Part shown: piece by piece, positions 52,987 through 62,610 of the stretch
Position numbering within the stretch: position 1 is the stretch's first letter
Layout of the letters: each line of letters starts with the position of its first letter
DNA from: Paenibacillus naphthalenovorans
GTDB lineage: Bacteria > Bacillota > Bacilli > Paenibacillales > NBRC-103111
DNA: 64,000 bases
Assembly: GCF_900099895.1 (NCBI RefSeq)
Contig: NZ_FNDY01000013.1
Span: 1 to 64,000 of the forward strand
Direction of reading: 5' to 3'
Notes under the pieces: model-generated
Told to the model about the DNA's origin: nothing
Database searches by the model: none
The model's input: the letters and a program-made list of their open reading frames with translations, nothing else
Translations under genes and position numbers: made by a program

Positions 52987-54453
52987 TTAATCCATTTCAA
53001 AATGGATATGCTTGGTTTCGCAGTATTCCATCAGGCCGTCCACACCTCTGGTCCGTCCCAGACCGCTCTGCTTGTAGCCCCCGAATTCGGCCTCCGGAAA
53101 GTTCTTATTATAGGTGTTGATCCAGACAGTCCCGGCCTGAATTCCGCGGGACATCTGCATCGCACGGTTCAAGCTGGACGTCCACACCCCCGCCGACAAG
53201 CCAAAGTCGGTATCGTTGGCCAGCGCAAGCGCTTCTTCGTCACTGGAAAAGGATTGCACCGCAAGCACCGGGCCGAAAATTTCTTCCCGGACGACACGGC
53301 AGTCCGATGAAAGATCGTCAATGATCGTTGGCGCAAAGAAATAGCCTTGATCGTACGCTCCGCCAGTCAGACGGTAACCGCCTGTAATGATGTTCCCTTC
53401 CCGGCGGCCGATTTCACAATATTCGTTCACTAAATCAAGCTGACTTTGCGAAACCAGCGGGCCCATATCCGTAGATTCCAGCAGTCCGTTGCCGACTGAA
53501 AGCTTCTCGGTATATTGTTTCAAGCGGAAGAGTACCTCCTCCTTGACGGACTCGTGAACCAATAGTCTGGAACCGGCCATACAGATCTGTCCGGCGGAAA
53601 TAAAAATGGAACGTCCGATCAGAGGTATCGCTTTATCCAACGGGGCATCCTCAAACACGACATTCGGCGACTTGCCGCCCAGCTCCAAAGCCAGTTTTTT
53701 GATGTTGCTTGCGGCAAGCGCCATGATCGTTTTCCCGGTGGATGTATCTCCCGTAAAGCTGATCATATCTATTTTTTTACTCGATCCCATGACGGCGCCG
53801 ATCGATTGTCCGGGACCGGTCACAATACTGACAATGCCTTTGGGAAAATGCGGGACCTGATCAATCAGTTTAAACAGCTCTACGGAAATGATCGGCGTAA
53901 GACTCGCCGGTTTGACAATGACTCCGTTGCCTGCCGCCAAAGCGGGGGCCAGCTCCCGAATCATCAGCAGCGCCGGCCAGTTCCAGGGCGAGATAATCCC
54001 TACGACGCCGATGGGCTCTTTGGCTATAACGCCGAAATTCCCCGGCTCCAGCTGTACCGAGCGGCCGAATACGGTCCGGGCGGCGCCCGCAAAATATTTC
54101 AAGGTATCCACACACCCCGCAAGCTCCACACGGGATTCACGGATCGGCTTTCCTTGCTCCATCGTCATCAGCCGGGCCAAATGTTCGATATTGTTCTCGA
54201 TTTGCCGGGCCAATTCCAATAAAGCTTCATAACGCCGCTTCGGATTCACTCCCCAGTCACTGGTGCGATAGGCTTCGTATACAGAATCGATGGATTGCAG
54301 AATATCCGTCTCCGTTGATTTCTGCGCATAGCCGACCAATTCCCCGGTAGCCGGATTTCGCGATTCCAGCCATTCCCGCGATGCGGACTCCGTCCATTCG
54401 CCGCCGACGTAATTGTAATAAACAGCCGGTTTCTGTTCGGTTAAAGAAGACAT
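52987..54453 (-). CDS. Aldehyde dehydrogenase (second copy, furan operon)
   Basis: About 488 residues. The start at 54453 was chosen because GGGAG lies 9 nt upstream and MSSLTEQKP fits the family. The longer start adds seven residues before this site. Motifs: LALELGGKSPNVVF (Glu), AGQICMAGSRLLV (Cys), IISPWNWPALLMI and the ISFTGDTSTGK cofactor loop. It converts furfural, HMF-type aldehydes or formylfuroate to acids and lies directly after the MFS gene. Its relation to the aldehyde dehydrogenase at 45923 is same family, different subgroup. Confidence 0.9.
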   Translation of the reverse strand: MSSLTEQKPAVYYNYVGGEWTESASREWLESRNPATGELVGYAQKSTETDILQSIDSVYEAYRTSDWGVNPKRRYEALLELARQIENNIEHLARLMTMEQGKPIRESRVELAGCVDTLKYFAGAARTVFGRSVQLEPGNFGVIAKEPIGVVGIISPWNWPALLMIRELAPALAAGNGVIVKPASLTPIISVELFKLIDQVPHFPKGIVSIVTGPGQSIGAVMGSSKKIDMISFTGDTSTGKTIMALAASNIKKLALELGGKSPNVVFEDAPLDKAIPLIGRSIFISAGQICMAGSRLLVHESVKEEVLFRLKQYTEKLSVGNGLLESTDMGPLVSQSQLDLVNEYCEIGRREGNIITGGYRLTGGAYDQGYFFAPTIIDDLSSDCRVVREEIFGPVLAVQSFSSDEEALALANDTDFGLSAGVWTSSLNRAMQMSRGIQAGTVWINTYNKNFPEAEFGGYKQSGLGRTRGVDGLMEYCETKHIHFEMD

Positions 54454-54498
54454 GTTTATCATCTCCCGCAGCATGATAATTTTGCAGTGCAGACGCGA

Positions 54499-55833
54499 TT
54501 ACTTGAACTCTCCCTTGGTTTCCGGTATGATGACGCTTCCAATCAGATAGATAACAAAAATCCCTATGGTAAAATAGCCGAGCATCGCAGGAATGTTTTG
54601 CGTCGTTCCGCTGGCTAATTGAACAAATGTCGGCATGATGCCTCCAACCGCAAACCCCATATTCCAGGAAAGTCCGGTACCGGTGGACCGTATGGCTGTA
54701 GGGAAACGTTCGTTGAGGAAAATGAGAACCGGGGCGTATGCGGCATTGCCCAAAAAAGCCAGCCCCCAGACATAAGCTGTGATGGAAGCAATTCCGGTTG
54801 CGCCTCCCAATTGGTTATAACAGATGGGAAGCATGACAAGATTGATCGTTCCGATGATCAAAAACGTTTTTTTGCGCCCGATAAAATCGCTGAGGGTACC
54901 AAACAACACGGAGGATATAATCGCGATCACACTGGCGCCCATGAGAATCATCGATGCGGTTTCCGCAGGGATCTGGTTGATGATTTTAAGAAAAGTGGGG
55001 AGATACCCGCTGGTCAGGTAATACGCCGTCCCGCCGCCGGCCACAATCATCACATTCACAATCAGAATGGAGCGGTAATTCCGCGAAAATACGACACGGG
55101 CAGGCGCTTTTTGGGGTTTGGAATCATCTTGGGCCTGCTTAAGCTGCGCCCAGTAGGGGGACTCCTCCAGCGACTTGAAAACAAAAAGGCCAAGGATGGA
55201 ACTGAGAATCCCAGTAAAGAACATAAACCGCCAGCCCCACTCGCCGAAGGCCTCTCCCGGAAAGATGGCCGATACGATAAAGTAAACAATGGAGGCAAGC
55301 AGCGCACCCAGTCCGGCTCCGCCGCCGCCGATCAGCCCTGACATGAATCCGCGATACTTGGGCGGAACCGATTCGGTGCCGATCGTATGTGTGGAGGCAA
55401 CGACACCGCCGACGAATATACCCTGCACCAAACGCAGAATGATAAACAGGACCGATGCAAAAATCCCGATCTGCATAACGGTAGGCAGCGCTCCGAACAG
55501 GGCGGTAGAAATACCTACGCCGGTAACGGCGATGGTCATCGCCCGCTTTCTGCCGGTTCTGTCCGCCAGGTTGCCGAAAATCGCCGAGCCGAGCGGTCTC
55601 ATAATCAGAGTGATGGCAAACGAAGCATAGACGGCAGCCAAAGAAAGTGTCGGTATACTCGTTGGGAAGAAGAGCCTTCCGATCTCAGGCGCCACAAAAA
55701 GCAGGATAAACAAATCAAACAAATCCAACGACCAGCCCAAAAGTGACGCAATTGAAGCATTAATCATTTGTCTGCGGCTTACCGTAACATTCGGCACATT
55801 GATATTGGTATTTTCCTGAGTAGCGAGTGACAT
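54499..55833 (-). CDS. MFS transporter (metabolite:H+ symporter type)
   Basis: About 444 residues with 12 hydrophobic segments. The MFS loop motif reads GNLADRTGRKRAMTIAV after segment 2, with a symmetrical GTLSDFIGRKKTFLII in the second half. LVQGIFVGGVVAST and WRFMFFTGILSSIL are typical of the aromatic/organic-acid symporter group. The start is placed at 55833 where GGAGGG precedes. Furoate or furandicarboxylate uptake (HmfT-like role) is inferred from the operon. Confidence 0.88.
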   Translation of the reverse strand: MSLATQENTNINVPNVTVSRRQMINASIASLLGWSLDLFDLFILLFVAPEIGRLFFPTSIPTLSLAAVYASFAITLIMRPLGSAIFGNLADRTGRKRAMTIAVTGVGISTALFGALPTVMQIGIFASVLFIILRLVQGIFVGGVVASTHTIGTESVPPKYRGFMSGLIGGGGAGLGALLASIVYFIVSAIFPGEAFGEWGWRFMFFTGILSSILGLFVFKSLEESPYWAQLKQAQDDSKPQKAPARVVFSRNYRSILIVNVMIVAGGGTAYYLTSGYLPTFLKIINQIPAETASMILMGASVIAIISSVLFGTLSDFIGRKKTFLIIGTINLVMLPICYNQLGGATGIASITAYVWGLAFLGNAAYAPVLIFLNERFPTAIRSTGTGLSWNMGFAVGGIMPTFVQLASGTTQNIPAMLGYFTIGIFVIYLIGSVIIPETKGEFK

Positions 55834-55922
55834 CTTCTTTCCCTCCGATATTGGGTATATGATGCATGTGATCGCTTTGCCCCCGGGTTGAAACAATCAA
55901 CCCGGGGCGGATGAATAACCAT

Positions 55923-56720
55923 TTACTTGCCGGTAAAATTGGGCTTCCTTTTGCTGTAGAAGGCATCCACGCCTTCCTTGAAATCATCTGTGCTTCTAAG
56001 CATTCCGTATGCATATCCCTCGATCTCCAGACCGCTGCTGAGCGGACCCTCCTGAGAGGCGTTAAGCACCTGCTTCAAGGTCCTGAGCGCCAAAGGCGAG
56101 AATTCCAGCAGCTCATCCACCAGGCTTTGTACCGCAGCCTCCAGTTCATCCTGCGGCGTTACCAGGGTCAGAAGTCCCCATTGATAAGCCTCCGCTGCAG
56201 GAATTCGCCGTGCGCGCATGATCATGTCTTTGGCACGGCCCAGTCCTGCGATTCTTGCGACTCTCTGGGTGCCGCCGCTTCCCGGAATCATTCCCAATTT
56301 CAGCTCCGGCAGGGCAAGTAAAGTCGTGTCCGATGCGACCCGGAAATCGCAAGCCAGGGCGATCTCCAGCCCGACTCCGAACGTATAGCCCTGCAGCTGG
56401 GCGATGACCGGCTTAGGAGAACGTTCCGGAGCGGCTACGTTCTTGTGCAGTACGGAAAGCTCTTCCGGGGACCGCTCCAAAAATTCGCCGATGTTGCCTC
56501 CGGAAGTAAACGCCTTATCCCCCTCCCCTTTGATAATAATGACACGCACTTCGTCATCCTTGTTTAACTGTTCGAATATTTGATTTAGATGAGATCGCGC
56601 AATGTAGCTGAGCGTATTCATTTTTTCGGGACGATCCAGAATAATGGTCGCCGTCTTGCGTTCCGGTCTTTTTTCCACGCGGATATGATCCCATTCGATT
56701 TGTCCTAGTTTTTGTTCCAT
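55923..56720 (-). CDS. hmfE: Crotonase-family hydrolase/hydratase, probable 2-oxoglutaroyl-CoA hydrolase
   Basis: A 265-residue enoyl-CoA hydratase-fold enzyme. Glu is present in both active-site places: YTFGVGLEIALACDFR and LPELKLGMIPGSGGTQR. The oxyanion loop is AFTSGGNIGEFLE. The run SPEELSVLHKNVAAPERSP differs from true hydratases and resembles ring-cleaving and 2-oxoglutaroyl-CoA hydrolase relatives. It follows the CoA-ligase gene with no gap. In the furan pathway the final step hydrolyses 2-oxoglutaroyl-CoA, and the place after hmfD-like matches the hmfABCDE order. A beta-oxidation-type hydratase remains possible. Confidence 0.65.
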   Translation of the reverse strand: MEQKLGQIEWDHIRVEKRPERKTATIILDRPEKMNTLSYIARSHLNQIFEQLNKDDEVRVIIIKGEGDKAFTSGGNIGEFLERSPEELSVLHKNVAAPERSPKPVIAQLQGYTFGVGLEIALACDFRVASDTTLLALPELKLGMIPGSGGTQRVARIAGLGRAKDMIMRARRIPAAEAYQWGLLTLVTPQDELEAAVQSLVDELLEFSPLALRTLKQVLNASQEGPLSSGLEIEGYAYGMLRSTDDFKEGVDAFYSKRKPNFTGK

Positions 56721-58280
56721 TTACGAAGCACTCTCCTTTTTCAGATATAATTCTTCATATTCTCCGCTGCGCAGCTTCCGGCGCAATATTTTCCCGACGG
56801 GACTCTTCGGTATGGCGGCAACCAATACATACTTCCTCGGTCGCTTAAAGTTGGATAATTCATTGCTCTCCTTGCAAAATTCGTCCAGCTCCTCTACCGT
56901 CAGAGAAGAATCCTTAGGGACTATAAAGGCGGTGACCACCTCTCCGAAACGCGGATCGGGCAAGCCTGCTACAGCCACCTCGGCTACCTTCGGATGCTTC
57001 GCAATTACATCCTCAACCTCCAGCGGATGGATATTCTCCCCGCCGGATATAATCGTATCGTCCAGACGTCCGAGGACAAACAGGTCGCCGTCTTCGTCGA
57101 GCATCCCCATATCGCCCGTGAAGTACCATCCGTCCCGGATCGACTTCTTGGTGGCGTCAGGACGGTTCCAATATCCCTGGAACGCTTCACTCGACCTTAG
57201 ATCGACGATAATTTCACCCGGCTCACCGTAAGGCACGATGTCATCGGGAGTGGAGTTGCCTTCCGGATCGGGAATGACTACGCGAAGATGCTGATGAAAT
57301 CCTGCTTTTCCCGCACATCCCGCTTTTTTGTTCAAATAATTGCAATAGGAGAACGTATACACCTCGGAGGAGCCGTAATGATTAACAAAAACCTCAGGCT
57401 TCAGCTTGTTGAAAATTTCCTGTGTCAGGACTTCCGTCATCGCCGCCCCGGCATATCCGACCTTCTTTAATGAAGAAAGATTATAATTTGCAAACTCGGT
57501 ATGGTATACTACATCATGGAATATGGTTGGCACCAGATACACGCAGCTGATTTTTTCCTTTTCGATCAGCTCAAGAACAGCTAGCGGGCTGTAATCGGGT
57601 ATCATCGCCATCTTTCCGTTCAGGAAAGCCATCGATAGGAGGGAACGCATGCCCATGGTATGATACAAGGGCATGACGCCTATGGTGCTTTCCTGAACTT
57701 CATATTGGTTTTGGATAATATGGGCGATCGCCGCCGTGTACTCATTTTTGTGGCTTCGCGGTACGCCTTTGGGACGTCCGGTCGTGCCTGACGTATATAG
57801 CATGAGACAAATGTCATCATCGTGAATTTTCGGCTGAACCGGTTTTCCCGATCCCTTTTCCCGCAATTGTTCGTACGTCACATCGGCACCCTGCGCGCCC
57901 TGCACGCTGATTTTCAAAACTTGCAGGTCTTTGACCGCTTCCAGCACCGTTTTTTCGCTTACCGGTTCATAAATGATGGCTTTAGCTGCCGCATCCTGTA
58001 CACAATACTTGATCTCCTCCTGGGACAGCCGAAAATTGATCGGAGTAAAAACGGCTCCAAGCTTTTGGACCGCCCAATACAGCGTCACCATTTCGAGGCG
58101 GTTTTTCAGTACCGGCACTACCCGGTCGCCCTGTTCCACCCCCATGGCTTGCAGAGCGGAGGCCACCTTATTAATTTCAACGTTGATCTCTCTATAAGTG
58201 AACCGGGTGTTCCCCTGAATGAGAGCTTCGAACTGAGGATGCCTCTCGACCGCAAATTCAAACAGTGTCCCCAGATTCAT
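56721..58280 (-). CDS. hmfD: AMP-dependent acyl-CoA ligase, probable 2-furoyl-CoA synthetase
   Basis: About 519 residues starting with MNLGTLFEFAVERHPQFEAL at 58280. The frame farther upstream runs into the FeS-subunit gene. Adenylation motifs LMLYTSGTTGRPKGVPRSH, the GYWNRPDATKKSI/GWYFTGDMGMLDEDGDL pair and the C-terminal lysine GKILRRKL are intact. It would activate furoate to furoyl-CoA for hydroxylation by the molybdenum enzyme. Overlap with the upstream gene is 23 bp. The substrate is inferred from the surrounding genes. Confidence 0.78.
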   Translation of the reverse strand: MNLGTLFEFAVERHPQFEALIQGNTRFTYREINVEINKVASALQAMGVEQGDRVVPVLKNRLEMVTLYWAVQKLGAVFTPINFRLSQEEIKYCVQDAAAKAIIYEPVSEKTVLEAVKDLQVLKISVQGAQGADVTYEQLREKGSGKPVQPKIHDDDICLMLYTSGTTGRPKGVPRSHKNEYTAAIAHIIQNQYEVQESTIGVMPLYHTMGMRSLLSMAFLNGKMAMIPDYSPLAVLELIEKEKISCVYLVPTIFHDVVYHTEFANYNLSSLKKVGYAGAAMTEVLTQEIFNKLKPEVFVNHYGSSEVYTFSYCNYLNKKAGCAGKAGFHQHLRVVIPDPEGNSTPDDIVPYGEPGEIIVDLRSSEAFQGYWNRPDATKKSIRDGWYFTGDMGMLDEDGDLFVLGRLDDTIISGGENIHPLEVEDVIAKHPKVAEVAVAGLPDPRFGEVVTAFIVPKDSSLTVEELDEFCKESNELSNFKRPRKYVLVAAIPKSPVGKILRRKLRSGEYEELYLKKESAS

Positions 58281-58782
58281 TGACGTTCTCACCGTCCTTT
58301 CGTCTGATCGCCTCTTTCTCAATCGCTTCAATAATCCCCTTGTAACCGGTACATCGGCATAAATGGCCTGACAGCATTTCCTTAATCTCATCTGTCGTCG
58401 GGTCGGCATAAGTACCCAGGAATTCGACAGACGACATGAGGATACCAGGGGTACAGAAGCCGCACTGCAAAGCGTGGCACTCGTTGAATGCCTCCTGCAG
58501 GGGATCCGGCCTGTCGTCTTTGGCCAAGCCTTCCACAGTTGTGATCTCCATGCCCTCCGCCTGGACGGCGAACATCAGACAGCTTCGGACCGCCGATCCG
58601 TTCACCAGTACGGTACACGCTCCGCAGACTCCATGCTCGCAGCCGATATGCGTACCAGTTAATCCGCAATCCTCGCGCAGAAAGTCGCTCAGCAGCTTTC
58701 GAGGCTCCACGCGTTCGGCGTACACCTTGCCGTTAATGTTCACACGAACCTCTATCGTTTCGTTAGCGGACACTTGAATCAT
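58258..58782 (-). CDS. hmfC: Molybdenum hydroxylase 2Fe-2S subunit (furoyl-CoA dehydrogenase-like)
   Basis: A 174-residue subunit. Cys motifs CEHGVCGACTVLVNG and GFCTPGI with CRCTGY bind the two clusters. LSDFLREDCGLTGTHIGC is the family start region. It overlaps the FAD-subunit stop by ATGA and the ligase start by 23 bp, so the set is co-translated. It links the Mo centre to FAD. Confidence 0.85.
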   Translation of the reverse strand: MIQVSANETIEVRVNINGKVYAERVEPRKLLSDFLREDCGLTGTHIGCEHGVCGACTVLVNGSAVRSCLMFAVQAEGMEITTVEGLAKDDRPDPLQEAFNECHALQCGFCTPGILMSSVEFLGTYADPTTDEIKEMLSGHLCRCTGYKGIIEAIEKEAIRRKDGENVNESGDTV

Positions 58783-59663
58783 GCGTCCCCCTCCTTTCCG
58801 GTCGCTCTGTGGTAAGCGGCTTTTATTGCCTTCTTGGCGAATACGCCCGCCAAATGAAGCCTGTATTCCCGGGACGCATGGAGATCCCCTTCCGGATCGA
58901 CATGAGCGGAAGCCAGCGTTCCCGCTTCTTCCAATATTGACTCCGTCAGTTTCTCTCCTAGAAGGAGGTCCGCCGCCTCTTCCGCCAGCAGCGGAACGGC
59001 ATCCACTCCGCCCAATGCGAGCCGTGCGGTTGTAATTCGTCCCTCTGCATCGGTATCGATCACACAGGCGGCCGCCACCAAGGCAAAGTCGCCATGCCGC
59101 CGGCTGTATTCGTGAAACGAGTACCCCTTGGGCATCCCCTTCAGCGGGATTTTCAATTCCGTAAGCAGCTCGCCGGGCATAATGTCAGTGGTCAGATACG
59201 TGATGAAAAACTCGCGCAGCTCTACCTCCCTGGTTTCGTCGGCGCTTTGAATGACGGCTCTTCCATTCAGCGCCAGCAGTGACAAAGGAAGCTCTGCCGT
59301 AGGATCCGCATGGACCACGCTGCCGCCTACGGTCCCCCGGTTGCGGGTTTGCATATGCCCGATGAACGGAACCGCCTCCGACAGAAGCGGGCTTAGCTCC
59401 CGAATCAGTCCCGAGCGCTCCACATCCCGCTGCCGGGTCGTGGCGCCGATTCGGATCCATTCGTCCTCCCGGCGGATATAGTTCATATCCTGCAACCCGC
59501 TGATATCAATCAAGCACCCCGGAGCAGAGAGCCGCATATTCAAAATCGGTATAAGACTTTGTCCTCCGGCGATAAGCTTTCCCTCGTCCCCGGACTGAGA
59601 CAGCAATTGAAACGCTTCTTCCACCGTCGAGGGACGGAAGTAATCAAAGGATGCCGGTTTCAT
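58779..59663 (-). CDS. hmfB: Molybdenum hydroxylase FAD subunit (furoyl-CoA dehydrogenase-like)
   Basis: A 294-residue FAD subunit with IAGGQSLIPILNMRL and TVGGSVVHADPTAELPLSL. The C-terminal flavoprotein domain is complete. There is no 4Fe-4S insertion, which rules against the 4-hydroxybenzoyl-CoA reductase form. The gene lies between coxG and the FeS subunit, an A-B-C order apart from coxG. Confidence 0.85.
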   Translation of the reverse strand: MKPASFDYFRPSTVEEAFQLLSQSGDEGKLIAGGQSLIPILNMRLSAPGCLIDISGLQDMNYIRREDEWIRIGATTRQRDVERSGLIRELSPLLSEAVPFIGHMQTRNRGTVGGSVVHADPTAELPLSLLALNGRAVIQSADETREVELREFFITYLTTDIMPGELLTELKIPLKGMPKGYSFHEYSRRHGDFALVAAACVIDTDAEGRITTARLALGGVDAVPLLAEEAADLLLGEKLTESILEEAGTLASAHVDPEGDLHASREYRLHLAGVFAKKAIKAAYHRATGKEGDA

Positions 59664-59716
59664 GCCCTTCCCTTCCTCTCGTAGCTAGGCTTGTGTTCTA
59701 TGCTTTAGAACCGTTC

Positions 59717-60172
59717 CTACGCCGATTGTTGGTCATTTTCAATTTCTTTTTTTATTTTTTTGAAAAAATCGCTGATAATCAGCTTCGCCACTCCACCCAG
59801 CATTCTTTGCCCGATCGCTGCCACTTTCCCGCCGACCTCCGCGTTATAGCTGTAAAAGAGCGCCGTTTTTCCATCGTCCAGCGAGGTCAGCCGAAGCTGC
59901 CCTTCCGCATCCAGAAAGCCCGGCCCTCCTTCCCCATGCACAATTAACTTGTAACTGGCCGGGGCCTGCACATCGGCCAGCGTGATCGTCGCGTCATATT
60001 TTCCCTTTACCGCCGCAATACCGACCGTAAGATCCGCACGGTATTTTCCTTCCTCCACCAGCTCCAGCTTCTTGCATCCCATGATGCACTCTGCCAGCAC
60101 ATCGGGATCCATTAATTTGTTCCATACCTGATCGATAGGCGCATTCAAGCTGATTTCACCACTGCCGTTCAT
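59717..60172 (-). CDS. coxG: CoxG-type SRPBCC protein (second copy)
   Basis: A 151-residue SRPBCC protein starting MNGSGEISLNAPIDQVWNKLMDPDVLAEC, with GKVAAIGQRMLGGVA and a long C-terminal helix rich in Lys/Ile (FFKKIKKEIEN). Similar in outline to the first copy but clearly diverged. It overlaps the large-subunit stop, so translation is coupled. A maturation or assembly role with the molybdenum hydroxylase is the usual view of the family. Confidence 0.83.
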   Translation of the reverse strand: MNGSGEISLNAPIDQVWNKLMDPDVLAECIMGCKKLELVEEGKYRADLTVGIAAVKGKYDATITLADVQAPASYKLIVHGEGGPGFLDAEGQLRLTSLDDGKTALFYSYNAEVGGKVAAIGQRMLGGVAKLIISDFFKKIKKEIENDQQSA

Positions 60173-62610
60173 ATAACCGGTTCCTCCTTTAACAACTTCG
60201 TTCTATTTCGGGCTTCCTGCATTAAAGTCCATATTCGATTCGGCGACAAAGGCAAGCTGTCAATCGAGATACCCAAAGGCGAGAGAGCGTCGGCAACCGC
60301 ATTCGCGATCACAACCGGGGCGCTCATGGTGTTCCCCTCGCCCAGGCCTTTGGCGCCCAACGGCGTCAGCGGGGAAGCCGTTTCGCAATGCTTGATCGTC
60401 ACCCTCGGCATTTCGGTCGCCGTCGGGCACAAGTAGTCCATGAAGCTTCCGGTAAGAAAGTGACCGTTTTGATCATATACCAACTCTTCGTATAACGCTC
60501 CGCCGAGCCCGTGAGCCAATCCTCCCATAATTTGACCGTCAACGATAAGCGGATTGAGCAGTTTGCCGGCATCATGAATCGTGATATAGTCGAGGATCTT
60601 TACTTCTCCCGTATCCGCATCGACCTCGACCGTGACCGCATCAGCCACAAAGCCGTAGGTGGCCGAACCGTTAACAAAGTCGTTCTCATCCGGCGGAAGC
60701 GCAGTCGGGATGGAATAAAAAGCGGTTTCATGGATGCCGGGCTCCACCCCCGCCGGCAGGCCCTGCGGGTTCCAGTGCGCCGAGCCGATGAGTCTTTTCA
60801 ATGAAATTTGCTGCTGCGGATCGTCCAAGGCCACCACTTTACCGTTCTGAATGTCCAGACTCTCTGTCGGCTTGTTCATTTGACCAGAAGCAATATACAG
60901 TAATTTTTGTTTAATTTTTCCAGCCGCTTGATAAACGGCGCTTGACCCGATCGGGGCAAACCGGCTGGAATAGCTCCCCGATGCCACCGACCAGGGACTC
61001 GTCAGGGTATCCATCTCGGCAATCACCCGGACTGACCGCGGATCTACGCCCAGCACTTCCCCTACGATTTGGGCCGCAACCGTTTCATGGCCTTGACCGG
61101 TTGGCGTCGTGCTGATGCGGACGGAAATCCCGCCTGAGGGATCGATCGATACGGTGGCCCCTTCGGCGCATCCCGATTTGGGCAGTGACTTCGCCCGCTG
61201 CTCCGGAGTGAGGGCAATAGTGATATACCCCATATTCGATCCGGAAGGTTCTACGATACACGCCAACCCGATTCCCAGATATTTGCCTTCCTTACGGGCC
61301 TGCGCCTGACGCTCCCGGAACCGCCTATAATCGACGCTCTCCAGAGCTTTCTCAAAGGCAGCGTGATAATCTCCGCTGTCGTATATCCCTCCGGAAGCGG
61401 TATGATAAGGAAATTCCTCCGCCCGAATCAGATTTCGTCTGATGACATCCGCCGGATCCATTCCAAGCTTGTCGGCGACCATTTGCATGATCCGTTCGAG
61501 CGGAAAATACAGCTGCTGACCGCCATATCCCCGAATCAGACCCGTAGGGCACTTGTTTGTCATGACGGCGATGGTTTCCATAAACAGATTTTGAATCCGG
61601 TACGCTCCGGTACTGTTGGAGTGCGTTCGATACAGGCAGGCCGGCTCAGGAGCCCGGATGTAGCCGCCGACGTTATCGACCATTTTCATCTTCAACCCTG
61701 TTACGGTTCCGTCCTTTCGCACCGCCGCCTCGATCCAGGTCACCCTGTCGGTTCCGCTGGAGCTGGCCATCAGGTGCTCCTGACGGTCCTCGATCCATTT
61801 GACCGGCAGCCCGAGCTTTTTGGAGACCACTCCCATCAGGACCATGTAAGGGAATACGCCCGATTTGATGCCGTAGCTGCCGCCCACATCCTTGGGGATG
61901 ATGATCCGCAGATGATTGCTCGGCATTTGCAGCGCGGCCGCCATCACCGACTGCAGCGTGAAGGGCCCGTGAAAATTCGACCAGATTGTCAAATGGTTGC
62001 CGCTGGACTCGTAATGGGCAATCACCCCATAGGTCTCTACCGGGGTGGCGCTGTATTTTGGATACAGAAACTTATGCTTTAATACGATATCCGCTTCAGC
62101 AAAAGCTTGATTCACATTCCCGTAATCAAAAGTACGATGATTGGCGACATTGGAGCCGACCTCCTCATGGAGCAGCGGGGCATCCGCTTCCAGCGCTTCT
62201 TCAATGTCAACCACGGCAGGCAGCGGTTCGTATTCCACTTCAATCGCCTCAAGCGCATCCTCCGCCAAATACCGGTTTTTCGCTACGACCACAGCGACAG
62301 GCTCGCCTACAAATCGCACTTTCCCGACGGCCAGCGAATAATATTTTACCGGCGCGGTAACTCCTACGGGGAACGGCGCTGTCATCCCCGCAATGTCCTG
62401 TCCGGTAACAATCCCCTTTATCCCCGGCATTTGCGCCGCCCTGTCCGTTCGAATCGCTTTGATTTTTGCGTGGGGATACGGGCTGCGCAGGATCGCCGCA
62501 TGATGAATATTGGGAAGCGGATTCATGTCCTCAATGTAGGTGCCCTGTCCCGAAGTCAGTCTGGCATCTTCCACCCGGGACATCGGCCGGCCAATTCGAT
62601 TCGGATTCAT
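60169..62610 (-). CDS. hmfA: Molybdenum hydroxylase large subunit, furoyl-CoA dehydrogenase-like
   Basis: An 813-residue Mo-binding subunit of the xanthine dehydrogenase family. Motifs: VGEPVAVVVAKNRYLAEDA, IIIPKDVGGSYGIKSGVF, TGLIRGYGGQQLYFPLER, TTPTGQGHETVAAQ and the catalytic Glu in LTPLGAKGLGEGNTMSAP. The CO-dehydrogenase AYRCSFR loop is absent. Being in one coupled run with an acyl-CoA ligase and a crotonase, it is best read as a CoA-ester hydroxylase acting on furoyl-CoA. A nicotinate or other heterocycle hydroxylase would be the alternative. Confidence 0.75.
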   Translation of the reverse strand: MNPNRIGRPMSRVEDARLTSGQGTYIEDMNPLPNIHHAAILRSPYPHAKIKAIRTDRAAQMPGIKGIVTGQDIAGMTAPFPVGVTAPVKYYSLAVGKVRFVGEPVAVVVAKNRYLAEDALEAIEVEYEPLPAVVDIEEALEADAPLLHEEVGSNVANHRTFDYGNVNQAFAEADIVLKHKFLYPKYSATPVETYGVIAHYESSGNHLTIWSNFHGPFTLQSVMAAALQMPSNHLRIIIPKDVGGSYGIKSGVFPYMVLMGVVSKKLGLPVKWIEDRQEHLMASSSGTDRVTWIEAAVRKDGTVTGLKMKMVDNVGGYIRAPEPACLYRTHSNSTGAYRIQNLFMETIAVMTNKCPTGLIRGYGGQQLYFPLERIMQMVADKLGMDPADVIRRNLIRAEEFPYHTASGGIYDSGDYHAAFEKALESVDYRRFRERQAQARKEGKYLGIGLACIVEPSGSNMGYITIALTPEQRAKSLPKSGCAEGATVSIDPSGGISVRISTTPTGQGHETVAAQIVGEVLGVDPRSVRVIAEMDTLTSPWSVASGSYSSRFAPIGSSAVYQAAGKIKQKLLYIASGQMNKPTESLDIQNGKVVALDDPQQQISLKRLIGSAHWNPQGLPAGVEPGIHETAFYSIPTALPPDENDFVNGSATYGFVADAVTVEVDADTGEVKILDYITIHDAGKLLNPLIVDGQIMGGLAHGLGGALYEELVYDQNGHFLTGSFMDYLCPTATEMPRVTIKHCETASPLTPLGAKGLGEGNTMSAPVVIANAVADALSPLGISIDSLPLSPNRIWTLMQEARNRTKLLKEEPVI

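Noticed and set aside
58779-59663. 4-hydroxybenzoyl-CoA reductase identity for the second molybdenum enzyme
   Set aside because: The FAD subunit lacks the 4Fe-4S insertion of that enzyme, although a CoA ligase is present.
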